Shown: positions 1 to 8,411 of the stretch, one piece after another | Layout: every line of letters begins with the position of its first letter | Position numbering within the stretch: the first letter of the stretch is position 1 | From: G11 sp947167445 | Lineage (GTDB): Bacteria > Bacillota > Clostridia > Lachnospirales > Lachnospiraceae | Direction: 5' to 3' | Assembly (NCBI GenBank): GCA_947167445.1 | Contig: CAMVID010000016.1 | Coordinates: 1 to 64,000 of the forward strand | Length of the DNA stretch: 64,000 bases | The notes under the pieces: model-generated | Seen by the model: only the letters and a program-made list of their open reading frames with translations | Database searches by the model: none | Told to the model about the DNA's origin: nothing | Made by a program: the position numbers and the translations under genes

Positions 1-21
1 CAGCTGAAGTTTATTCAGAAA

Positions 22-102
22 GTGTTGCACTTGGTTGACAAACCAAGCAGGCCCCATTTTGCACATGAAACGTGCAGAATGGGGCCTGTCCCCAAACTGC
101 AC
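22..102. repeat. GGGGCCTGTCCCC palindromic element, one full and one partial copy
   Basis: A full imperfect palindrome lies at 72-102: GTGCA, a few variable bases, TGGGG-CCTGT-CCCCA, then TGCAC. Just upstream, 50-64 carries half of the same unit on the opposite strand (GGCCCCATTTTGCAC). It is joined to an unrelated perfect hairpin, CTTGGTT-GACA-AACCAAG, at 30-47. The remaining bases between here and the receptor stop codon hold no gene. Other copies are at 1941-2003 and 35550-35579. Confidence 0.8.
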
Positions 103-125
103 ATCGGCCCCCGCCGAACTATATT

Positions 126-1910
126 CTAAACGTTCTTAAACTTCTGCACCTGTCCCCCAAGTTCGTCGGAAATACTCTTGTTTTCCTCTGCACTTGTGCG
201 GATAGTCTCGATGGATTCCACCAGAACCCCAACGTTGTTGGCAACTTCGGTAACACCTGCGGCACTCTGGGATGCAGCGTGGGAGATGTCTCCGATGCCG
301 TTGTTCATATCCTGAATGGTCTCATTAATGGCGGTAACGCTCTCTGCAATCTTATCAACGATTTCGTTTACGGAATCCGCATCAGCATAATATCTTCCTG
401 TAGCTTCGGCAAAACCTTCATAATCTCCAAGAACCTTCTCCTCCATAAACTTAATGATGTTCTCGGCACACTCTGACAGCTTGTCTACCGCACCGATAAC
501 AAGTTCACTGATTTCCTGAATATTTCCTGCAGTCTTCTGGCTGGAATCGGCGAGGTTTCTGATTTCATCGGCAACTACGCCAAAACCTCTTCCTGCATCA
601 CCGGCTCTTGCAGCCTCGATAGATGCGTTAAGGGAGAGTAAGTTGGTTTGACCTGCAATGGTAAGAATCTCTTCCGTAAGACCGTTGATCTTTGTTACGT
701 TTCTTGACTCTTCAAGAGCTGCTGAGAGGCGTTCTCTTACTTTTTCCAGCTCTTCTTTCATGAAGTTCTGATTCTCAAGGGTCTCCTCTTTAAGCTTTGA
801 AGCTCTGTCCTTGATATCCTCCGCCAAAGCCGCGCCGTTCTGGGCCTGGGCATTCATGTTCTCCACATCCTCGGCAACCTTTTCACTTCCCTTAGCAATA
901 TCGGAGAGGGTAGCTGCGATTTCTTCCATGCTGGCGGAAAGTTCCTCGGTGATGGCGGATACGGAGTTGGCCTTATCCACGCACTTGCCGGTTTCGGCAT
1001 CGACCTTGCCTGATGATGTATCAAGCACCGAAATCTTTCCCTTCAAATCAGCGATAACGCTCTGAAGCTCGGCGATGAAGGTATTTACACCGATGGCCAT
1101 ATCGCCGATTTCGTTGTTTTTCACATTTAATCTCTTGGTCAAATCACCATTTCCTTCTTTGAGGTCGTTAACGATTCCATTAACCTCCTTGGCAGACTTG
1201 GCCAGCGGCTTTGAAATGATTCCTCTTAAGTAGAGGAAAATGGCAATTGCAAAAATAATAGCAAATACAATGGCGCCCTCGCAGATATAGCAGGTAATTG
1301 TGATTCTCTTCTCGCTTCTTGCAAGTGAGTCGTTGTAGCGCTCGGTAATCAGGTTCGTAAGCTCGGTTTCTGAGGCGTCAAGTTTTCTTAAAGCACCGGC
1401 ACTTACCGCAATTCTTGACTGCAAAGCGGTTCCGCCGCCTTTTTCCGCGGCAGTTTTAAGAATACCTCTTGCTGCCTCCATGTACGCCTCCGCCTCAGCC
1501 TTCCAGCTTTCAAAAGCAGCAGTTATTTCGGCATCATCAACCTCAGCATTCATGGCTGTAACTTCATCAAGCTTTTCAGCCGCATTGTTTACATATGACT
1601 CAAGCTGAACGGCATAGAAAGATGCGTTTGCGCTGTCATAGAAGCAAAGGTTCGCCTGAAGCTGAATCTTTTGGAACGCAACCGAGGTGTCAAGCATATT
1701 CTCTTTTAAAACACTGTACTTACTGCCTTGGGTATTTAGCTCGGAAATACGAGACATTGTGTAGTAATCAGCCACCATCATTGCAGTAAAGACAACTGCA
1801 ACAAGACCCATAATGATGGCGATTCGGGTAGAGATTTTCTTCTTACCCTTAGACTTTTTTTCATGGTTTTTGGGCGCACTAAGTGCGCCCTTTTTGTTTT
1901 CCTTGGACAT
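126..1910 (-). CDS. Methyl-accepting chemotaxis receptor
   Basis: Membrane chemoreceptor that would signal to CheA/CheW in the cytoplasm. The order is a short basic cytoplasmic tail, TM1 (about residues 28-50), an extracytoplasmic helical sensor of about 150 residues, TM2 (about 205-230), a HAMP segment and a long coiled-coil MA signalling domain. The conserved hairpin tip GRGFGVVADEIRNLA is clearly visible. The protein is 594 residues from the chosen ATG, which follows GGGAG; longer in-frame starts run into the palindromic repeat and give a poor N-terminus. The ligand cannot be read. It lies downstream of galE on the same strand but is separated by two repeat units, so it is probably an independent unit. 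The family call is secure; the exact sensor class is not. Confidence 0.95.
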   Translation of the reverse strand: MSKENKKGALSAPKNHEKKSKGKKKISTRIAIIMGLVAVVFTAMMVADYYTMSRISELNTQGSKYSVLKENMLDTSVAFQKIQLQANLCFYDSANASFYAVQLESYVNNAAEKLDEVTAMNAEVDDAEITAAFESWKAEAEAYMEAARGILKTAAEKGGGTALQSRIAVSAGALRKLDASETELTNLITERYNDSLARSEKRITITCYICEGAIVFAIIFAIAIFLYLRGIISKPLAKSAKEVNGIVNDLKEGNGDLTKRLNVKNNEIGDMAIGVNTFIAELQSVIADLKGKISVLDTSSGKVDAETGKCVDKANSVSAITEELSASMEEIAATLSDIAKGSEKVAEDVENMNAQAQNGAALAEDIKDRASKLKEETLENQNFMKEELEKVRERLSAALEESRNVTKINGLTEEILTIAGQTNLLSLNASIEAARAGDAGRGFGVVADEIRNLADSSQKTAGNIQEISELVIGAVDKLSECAENIIKFMEEKVLGDYEGFAEATGRYYADADSVNEIVDKIAESVTAINETIQDMNNGIGDISHAASQSAAGVTEVANNVGVLVESIETIRTSAEENKSISDELGGQVQKFKNV

Positions 1911-1940
1911 TTTATACTCCCTTCCATAAAATAGTGTTAT

Positions 1941-2003
1941 GTGCAATTTGGGGCCTGTCCCCATTTTGCACCGTGCAGTTTGGGGCCTGTCCCCAAATTG
2001 CAC
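1941..2003. repeat. Two tandem GGGGCCTGTCCCC palindromic elements
   Basis: Two copies at 1941-1971 and 1973-2003 sit head to tail with one base between them, filling nearly all of the space between the receptor start and the galE stop codon. Each reads GTGCA-N3/4-GGGGCCTGTCCCC-N3/4-TGCAC. The galE stop codon directly abuts the second copy. The palindrome with an asymmetric CCTGT centre resembles REP hairpins mobilised by REP-associated tyrosine transposases; that link is inference, and no transposase gene is in the window. Confidence 0.8.
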
Positions 2004-3020
2004 CTAGTTCTCGAAGCCGTTAGGATTGTTCTTCTGCCAACGCCATGAATCAGCACACATTTCCTTGATGCCCTTCTCGGCTACCCATCCGAGTTCTCTT
2101 TTGGCTTTGGAAGCATCTGAATAACATGTGGCAATATCACCTGCACGGCGAGGCTTTATAACATAAGGCACTTTGACGCCTGTTGCCTCCTCAAAGTTCT
2201 TAACTACATCAAGGACACTGTACCCTACACCGGTTCCAAGATTGTAGATGTTAAGACCTGATTTATCCTTAATCTTTGCAAGAGCCTTTACATGGCCTTT
2301 TGCAAGATCAACTACGTGAATGAAATCTCTTACGCCCGTTCCGTCAGGAGTATCGTAATCGTTGCCAAAAATTCCCAGCTCTTTAAGCTTTCCGACAGCC
2401 ACCTGTGTTACATAAGGCATAAGGTTGTTGGGAATTCCGTTGGGATTCTCGCCGATGGTTCCTGACTCGTGAGCTCCTATAGGATTAAAGTAACGAAGCA
2501 GTACTACGTTCCACTCGGGATCGGCCTTCTGGATGTCTGTGAGAATCTGCTCAAGCATCCACTTGGTCCAGCCGTAAGGGTTGGTGCAAACGCCCTTGGG
2601 GCATTCCTCTGTGATGGGAATGATTGCGGGGTCGCCGTAAACGGTAGCTGATGATGAGAAGATTATGTTTTTGACATTATGTTTACGCATTACATCGATG
2701 AGGCAAAGGGTGCCTGCGATGTTGTTATTGTAATACTCATAGGGCTTCTCAACGGACTCGCCTACGGCCTTAAGGCCTGCGAAATGGATAACCGCATCGG
2801 GTTTCTCCTTGGTAAAAACCTTATCCATCTCCTCTTTGTCAAGGATGTCAACTTTGTAAAAAGGCACTTCCTTGCCTGTAATTTTGGCCACTCTCTTAAG
2901 TGACTCCTCGGAGGAATTGGAAAGATTATCGATTACCGCAACATCATATCCGTTCTGTTGAAGTTCAACACATGTGTGGCTTCCGATATAACCCGCACCG
3001 CCTGTTACCAAAATTTTCAT
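2004..3020 (-). CDS. galE: UDP-glucose 4-epimerase
   Basis: Interconverts UDP-galactose and UDP-glucose (and, in some members, UDP-GalNAc and UDP-GlcNAc) in the cytoplasm. It is an extended short-chain dehydrogenase: the N-terminal NAD motif GGAGYIG, the SSSATVYG strand carrying the catalytic Ser, the YxxxK pair in NPYGWTK, and the RYFNPIGAH and GDIATCYSD motifs near the C-terminus. At 338 residues it is full length. The ATG follows GGAGAA. It lies 17 bp after the kinase-like gene and is the last gene of the sugar operon, which fits feeding a phosphorylated galactose or N-acetylgalactosamine into central metabolism. No uridylyltransferase gene is next to it. Confidence 0.97.
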   Translation of the reverse strand: MKILVTGGAGYIGSHTCVELQQNGYDVAVIDNLSNSSEESLKRVAKITGKEVPFYKVDILDKEEMDKVFTKEKPDAVIHFAGLKAVGESVEKPYEYYNNNIAGTLCLIDVMRKHNVKNIIFSSSATVYGDPAIIPITEECPKGVCTNPYGWTKWMLEQILTDIQKADPEWNVVLLRYFNPIGAHESGTIGENPNGIPNNLMPYVTQVAVGKLKELGIFGNDYDTPDGTGVRDFIHVVDLAKGHVKALAKIKDKSGLNIYNLGTGVGYSVLDVVKNFEEATGVKVPYVIKPRRAGDIATCYSDASKAKRELGWVAEKGIKEMCADSWRWQKNNPNGFEN

Positions 3021-3037
3021 AGTTAAATTCTCCTCAA

Positions 3038-4153
3038 TTACTTAGAAATATTGCGGACAATGCTCTCCATCTCGGACATCTTCTTCTCCATGTCAGCCAC
3101 AAGTGCCAGCTGGCAGCGGGCTCTGTCCAGATTGTGATTGTCCCTGTGAATCTTGAAATACACATCTCCCTCAAGGAAATCCGTAAGGAATCTCATTCCG
3201 CACTCCAAGGTCATCATCTTGGCGCCCATGGGAAGCATCTTAAGTTCCTCATCCGTAAGGGAATTGTTGCAGCCCTCAAGGAATCCCTGGGTGTAAATCT
3301 CAAAAAGGTCCAAATCCAGTGAAACCTTGCTTAGATCCACCTCGTCCTCAGCTGCAGTGTTGGCGCCAAATCTTATGGCGTCACCGAAATCGTTGATGGA
3401 AAGTCCGGGCATAACAGTGTCAAGATCCACCACGCACACTGCCTTGCCGCTCTTCTCATCCATCATTACATTGTTAAGTTTTGTATCGTTATGGGTAACT
3501 CTCAAAGGAAGCTTACCTTCCCTTAATTTATCCATACAAACCGTCATATCTGCCGCACGATCCAGTACAAATTGAATCTCCTTTGCGGCCTCTTTGCATC
3601 TGCCGACCTTATCCTCTTTAACCACTTCCTTGAAGCGCTCAAACCTGGCTCCTGTGTCGTGGAATCCGGGAATAACCTCACTCAAGTTGTCGGCCTTGAA
3701 CTCCGAGAGGAGGTACTGAAATCTTCCGAAGGCAAATCCTGCTTCGTAAAAATCTTCAGGTTTCTCCACCGCTTCATAGCTCACGGCGCCGTCAATATAT
3801 AAGTACGCGCGGAAGAATGAGTCTCCGGCATCAAAGAAGGGTTTGCCGTCTTTTGCAAAAACAATAGTCAGAGCTTCCCTCTCGGGATCCCCGCCGTTTG
3901 CCTCAACCTTTTTTCTGATAAACTCGGAAACCAGCCCGATGTTCTCCATTACGGCATCGGGGTTCTTGAACACCGCGGTATTAATTCTCTGTAAAATATA
4001 CTTCTTAACAGATCCGTCTTCCTGCTCGAAACGAACCATGTAAGTGTCATTAATATGTCCGTTTCCGTGGCGGGCGTAATCTATGAATTTCCCGGGAAAA
4101 TCGAACCTCTCAATTGCTTCTAAAACTGCCTTTTCGGCGGTTACTTCTGACAT
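3038..4153 (-). CDS. APH-fold sugar kinase, resembling N-acetylhexosamine 1-kinase (NahK)
   Basis: Protein-kinase-like phosphotransferase of 371 residues. The Brenner motif HNDTKLNNVM supplies the catalytic Asp and a metal-binding Asn, and the following VVDLDTVMPG supplies the DxD metal ligand. This subgroup (COG2334-like) includes bifidobacterial NahK/LnpB, which phosphorylates GlcNAc or GalNAc at C1. The neighbour GalE and the ABC importer match the lacto-N-biose/galacto-N-biose layout, but the GH112 phosphorylase and the uridylyltransferase of that pathway are absent here. Homoserine or aminoglycoside kinase roles are the main alternatives. The fold is sure; substrate assignment rests on neighbourhood and overall resemblance. 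The ATG follows AGGAGG. Confidence 0.75.
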   Translation of the reverse strand: MSEVTAEKAVLEAIERFDFPGKFIDYARHGNGHINDTYMVRFEQEDGSVKKYILQRINTAVFKNPDAVMENIGLVSEFIRKKVEANGGDPEREALTIVFAKDGKPFFDAGDSFFRAYLYIDGAVSYEAVEKPEDFYEAGFAFGRFQYLLSEFKADNLSEVIPGFHDTGARFERFKEVVKEDKVGRCKEAAKEIQFVLDRAADMTVCMDKLREGKLPLRVTHNDTKLNNVMMDEKSGKAVCVVDLDTVMPGLSINDFGDAIRFGANTAAEDEVDLSKVSLDLDLFEIYTQGFLEGCNNSLTDEELKMLPMGAKMMTLECGMRFLTDFLEGDVYFKIHRDNHNLDRARCQLALVADMEKKMSEMESIVRNISK

Positions 4154-4211
4154 TTAAAATAAACCTCCTATGGGGGATAGATTTGCATCCATCCCCCATT
4201 TTAGCAAGGTG

Positions 4212-7200
4212 TTATTCTATTGTAAAGTCACAAGTAGCATCGTCCAACTTACCGTAATATAAGAGGGTTGCGCTTTCTGTTTCAATTACATTGTCAACTG
4301 TTACCACCATGTGGTAGTGTCCTTTCTCCTTGGGCAGTTCAGTTGTGGAATCAAATCCGTTGTCACCTGTGATGTGGAACTCTAAAAGTGAGTAATCAAT
4401 GAGGGTAGGCTCACTTGAAACGAATCCCTTAAGGTTAAGTTCAACGGGATGTCCGTCATACTTCTTGCTCTTAATGAGAATGTTCTGGATTGAAGCTTCT
4501 GTCATACCTTCGTGACGATCTCTGTAACCTCTGTTCCAGGTTCCGTCTTTAACATTTTCAGTATCACCTTTTGCTACTGCGAAGGTATCGTAAAGAGTAG
4601 ATTCCTTGGTTGCAGTGTTGTATACGTATGAATCGTAGATCAATGTGTCTCCGTCAATCTGGATTACACCGTACATCGGTGAATTCTTAAGCTGAATCGA
4701 TGTACCGTTCTCAGGAATAGGGTTCTTTCCGGGGTAGATAACGGAATCAAGGTTGTCAGCTACGGCGTATGACTTATTTGCACAGTAGTTGATTGTTACG
4801 TAGTGTGTTCCGAGAGGCTCAAGGTTTGTAAGTTCTCTTTCCTTGCCCTGGAAAATCCACTTTGCATGCTCATCATCTCTGCCGTCGTAAATAACGCCTT
4901 CAAGCCAGCAGGGTTTCTGACCTGTGTACTTGTTGTTAGCCTGTTTTACTTCATAGGTATAGCCGGGTTTGGTGGAAGGAGCAATCTTTATTCCGCCGTA
5001 GTCCTCACCGTCAAAGTCGTTACCATAGTAGTAGGTTCTTGAACGTGTATATACGTGGTCATGTCCCTGAAGAACCAGGTCTACCTTATAGTGAGCAAAC
5101 AAAGGAGGAAGAAGGTCTCTTAACTGATCAACTTCACCGTCGTTTGTGTGGTTACCTGTGGACATCATTCCTTTGTGAACCTGAACGATTTTCCATTTAA
5201 CATCCTTGTACTTCTCAAGCTGTTCAACTAACCAGTTGTACTGAGACTGGAAGTCATCGGGAAGGTTGTTGGTATCGTTTGTGTTAAGGTTGATGAATGC
5301 AATGTCATCACCATACATGAATGAATAGCAGCCACCTGTCTTAATATCCAGGTTCTCCTGATCATCCGTATATGTTTTTCCGTTTACGGGATGAATTCCG
5401 CCTGCCTTAATATAGTCAGCCCACTTAATGTCAAATCTGTCTGTGAATGAGTATTCCCATTCGTCATGGTTACCTGAGCTGGGCATGATTACTGTGTTAA
5501 GAAGGTTCTTCTTAGGCTCCCCAAGGCCCCAGTTCCACTGCGTCATTGTGAGGTTGGCATGTGAATCGTTTGTAAGGTCGCCTGTGAAAGCAACGAACTT
5601 GGAGTCAGGTGCCATCTGATATGCTGCATCAAGTACTTTAGCCCATCTGGTATAACCTGACTGGTTGCCTTCCTGGCAGTCTGTTAAGTGCACGAATGTA
5701 AGCTTATCTGTCTCTGCTTCCTCAATCTTGAAGGAACCAACATCTGAGAAGCCCTTATCCTTAAGACCAACTCTGAAGAACCAGTATGAACCGGGCTCAA
5801 GATTCTCAACATGAACCTTATACATATGCCAGGTAACGTTAGATACGTCAACTCTGTCCGCACCTCTGGTTGCAGGAACTGTGATTACATCACTGCTTTC
5901 CCAATCAACGGTATCTTTTGCCATTCCGTCAGTAACCTTAACGTACTGAAGTACCTGCTCATCAATCTGGTCTGTGGTTGCCCACGCAAAACCTCTTGAG
6001 TAAATGTCTGAGTAATAGCTTACTGCAACACCCTGAGGGCAGTCTTCCTCATTGTATGTGAATGAGGAGATGAACTTTCTCCACTCATCACCGTCGTAAA
6101 TGTGAAGTCCGTTAACATGGATTGTTGCATCGTTATCTGCAAGTGTGCCTTTGAATCTTACGTAGTTTGCCGGCTTCTCGGCTGTAAACTTGCCCTCTGT
6201 ATCAGCAGGAAGTTCAAAATAAATGTATTTGCTGCCTGCTTCCTTGGCTGCTTTGAACTTATAATGCCCTGTATCGCCGTCTGTCCATCCAATCATGGAC
6301 TCCACAGTCTTAAGTGCATCGAAGTCTGTTCCGTCATATTCCATTACGAATACGTCGCCCGCATTGTAGGAATAATCCTTAAACTCCATGTAAAGACGAG
6401 CTGTTTCACCCTTCTTATATCCTAAGGTTGCAAATCCGTCTTCCTTCTGCTCTTCGATGGTAAATCCTGAGCCTCTGAAGTTGTAAAACTTAGCCTTGTC
6501 TACAGGAACAAAATCCGGGTCAGATGACTTGCAAAGCCATACCTTGTGGATTGTAAGTTCTCTGTCTTCTGTAAGAAGGTTATTGGAATCACAGAAGAGT
6601 CTTACTCCTGTAACAGGGAGCTGAACATCTTTTCCTGCATCATCCTTCTTAAGGTTAATCTTAAGAATCTGTCTCTCGTTTGAATCGAAATCATTGTGAT
6701 GTCTGTACCACTCTTCCTTCTCAGGGTTGGTGGTAAGTACTGCCATTGTCATGTTCTTGGCAGGTGTGAAGTCGATTCTTAACTGATCATATGTGTCAAA
6801 GTCGTCATTTGCGATATCGATCTTGATTGTATCGTAGTTATCAACGCCTTTTCTTGAATACTTAAATGTTACAGAACCATCGGCATTAACGGTTCCGGTA
6901 TAGCCACCGGACTGAGCTACGTTTACCTTAGCATAGCGAGTTTCAGTAGGTGCTTCTGTTCCGTTTGAATTAAGGAACTTGATACCGTGGATGGTAAATG
7001 TTCTTGTGGTGGGTTCGGATGTGTCCGCTCCGGCGTTGGGAGCATCACAGAACATTTTAATCTGCTCAAGGTTCTTGGTAAGCTTAACAGTGTAGAACTG
7101 TCTGCCCTCTGTTGTAAGCTTCTCATGACCCTTTAATGCCTTGTCATGTTCCTTCCCATCATCTCCCATTTCGCCGTAATAGGTTCCGAGAACCATTCCG

Positions 7201-8411
7201 GGATAGGGAGTAATATCGAACTGGATCTGATCAAACTTCTCGTAATCACAATCCTCGATATTAACCTTTAATGAATGCCATGTCTCAACCTGATAAGTTA
7301 CATCTACGCTGCCATCAGCTTTGCGATCCAGGGTAAAACCGTCAGAATCTGCAATTACAGCCTTAGGTCCTTTATCAACTGAAGGAGCAACATAGTTAGG
7401 GTCTACAAGCTTAATGCTGTTGATGGTGAAGGATTTTGCTGATGAAGCTTCACCGTCTTCCAGAATCGGGTCAACATAGAAGAACACATTGTCAATGTCT
7501 TCTGTAAGAGTGTACTCCAGCACCTGTCTGGTGGCTGTCATTTTCTCTTTTGCCCAATGGTCTCGTAACTTTATCTCTGTACCGGCTTTATTTGTTGCTC
7601 TTACACCAAGAATCATATCCTGTGCGGGAGTAAGGTCGATAACAAGTTTGCTGTACTTGGAGACATCACTGTCAGTTACTGAATAGAAAAGCTTATACCA
7701 TACACCCTTTGTGTAATCGATTGTTACAGAACCGTCTGCGTTATCGGTAAATTTATAGCCTGTAACAGTGTCATAATTGTTTGTATCAATCGCAAACTTA
7801 GGGCCATCCTGTGCGGGAACTCCTGTAGGTTCGGGTATAGGAGTGGGTTCTGGCTCTTCAGCCTTCTCTGCTGTTCTGGAGAAGGTTATTCCGTAAACAC
7901 CAAATGTATTTCCCGCATCGCAGTTATTGTTCTTAAATCTGATATATTTGGGCTGGATATCTCCGCCAAGTTTATCAGTTTCCGGCAATATAAAGGTTGC
8001 TTCTTCCTTGGAATTGTCCAAAGTTCCAAGTTTTACATATGCAGCCTCCGTATTGTAACAGAGTTCTACCTCAGTTCCATTTAACGCCGTTGTGTATTTA
8101 ATAGTAACTACATCACCGGGGGTATAGACATATCCTTCGGAAAGGTAACCTCTGAGTCGAAGTTTGCCGTTTATTCCTGCTTCTTCATTTTTGTTACATG
8201 AAAACTGAATATTACCGGGTTCGTTAACTGTTCGTGTCCAGTTAGCCTCATAACCCGATTCGTTATTCAGCTCACCGACTGTGGCTACCTGCTCAGTTAC
8301 CTGAGCAGCATCAGCCGTAAGAGATGTATTGGGTATTGCACCAAACACCATGCCCAAGGAAAGGACCAGGGCAAGTGTTCTATTTAAAAGTTTAGAGAAC
8401 TTCTTATTCAT
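4212..8411 (-). CDS. Secreted multidomain calcineurin-type phosphoesterase
   Basis: A 1399-residue exported protein with a signal peptide ending near TADAA. Residues about 40-185 and three further repeats of about 145 residues (each ending in a strand like FTIHGIKFL or FTINSIKLV) look like beta-sandwich carbohydrate-binding modules. A purple-acid-phosphatase-like Fn3 domain follows, then a metallophosphoesterase domain from about residue 910 with TDCQ, FTGDLTND, SGNHDEWE, VHKGMMSTGNH and GHDHVYTRS. The first motif has Gln where most family members have His. A beta-rich C-terminus follows with no wall anchor or TM. The start ATG overlaps the upstream stop codon by eight bases (ATGAATAA), so translation is probably coupled. 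An upstream in-frame ATG nine codons earlier lacks a good ribosome site. The substrate is unknown; a phosphorylated glycan is suggested by the operon. Confidence 0.9.
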   Translation of the reverse strand: MNKKFSKLLNRTLALVLSLGMVFGAIPNTSLTADAAQVTEQVATVGELNNESGYEANWTRTVNEPGNIQFSCNKNEEAGINGKLRLRGYLSEGYVYTPGDVVTIKYTTALNGTEVELCYNTEAAYVKLGTLDNSKEEATFILPETDKLGGDIQPKYIRFKNNNCDAGNTFGVYGITFSRTAEKAEEPEPTPIPEPTGVPAQDGPKFAIDTNNYDTVTGYKFTDNADGSVTIDYTKGVWYKLFYSVTDSDVSKYSKLVIDLTPAQDMILGVRATNKAGTEIKLRDHWAKEKMTATRQVLEYTLTEDIDNVFFYVDPILEDGEASSAKSFTINSIKLVDPNYVAPSVDKGPKAVIADSDGFTLDRKADGSVDVTYQVETWHSLKVNIEDCDYEKFDQIQFDITPYPGMVLGTYYGEMGDDGKEHDKALKGHEKLTTEGRQFYTVKLTKNLEQIKMFCDAPNAGADTSEPTTRTFTIHGIKFLNSNGTEAPTETRYAKVNVAQSGGYTGTVNADGSVTFKYSRKGVDNYDTIKIDIANDDFDTYDQLRIDFTPAKNMTMAVLTTNPEKEEWYRHHNDFDSNERQILKINLKKDDAGKDVQLPVTGVRLFCDSNNLLTEDRELTIHKVWLCKSSDPDFVPVDKAKFYNFRGSGFTIEEQKEDGFATLGYKKGETARLYMEFKDYSYNAGDVFVMEYDGTDFDALKTVESMIGWTDGDTGHYKFKAAKEAGSKYIYFELPADTEGKFTAEKPANYVRFKGTLADNDATIHVNGLHIYDGDEWRKFISSFTYNEEDCPQGVAVSYYSDIYSRGFAWATTDQIDEQVLQYVKVTDGMAKDTVDWESSDVITVPATRGADRVDVSNVTWHMYKVHVENLEPGSYWFFRVGLKDKGFSDVGSFKIEEAETDKLTFVHLTDCQEGNQSGYTRWAKVLDAAYQMAPDSKFVAFTGDLTNDSHANLTMTQWNWGLGEPKKNLLNTVIMPSSGNHDEWEYSFTDRFDIKWADYIKAGGIHPVNGKTYTDDQENLDIKTGGCYSFMYGDDIAFINLNTNDTNNLPDDFQSQYNWLVEQLEKYKDVKWKIVQVHKGMMSTGNHTNDGEVDQLRDLLPPLFAHYKVDLVLQGHDHVYTRSRTYYYGNDFDGEDYGGIKIAPSTKPGYTYEVKQANNKYTGQKPCWLEGVIYDGRDDEHAKWIFQGKERELTNLEPLGTHYVTINYCANKSYAVADNLDSVIYPGKNPIPENGTSIQLKNSPMYGVIQIDGDTLIYDSYVYNTATKESTLYDTFAVAKGDTENVKDGTWNRGYRDRHEGMTEASIQNILIKSKKYDGHPVELNLKGFVSSEPTLIDYSLLEFHITGDNGFDSTTELPKEKGHYHMVVTVDNVIETESATLLYYGKLDDATCDFTIE

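Noticed and set aside
3038..4153. Antibiotic resistance (aminoglycoside phosphotransferase) gene
   Set aside because: Shares only the fold; the sugar-operon context and overall pattern point to a sugar kinase.
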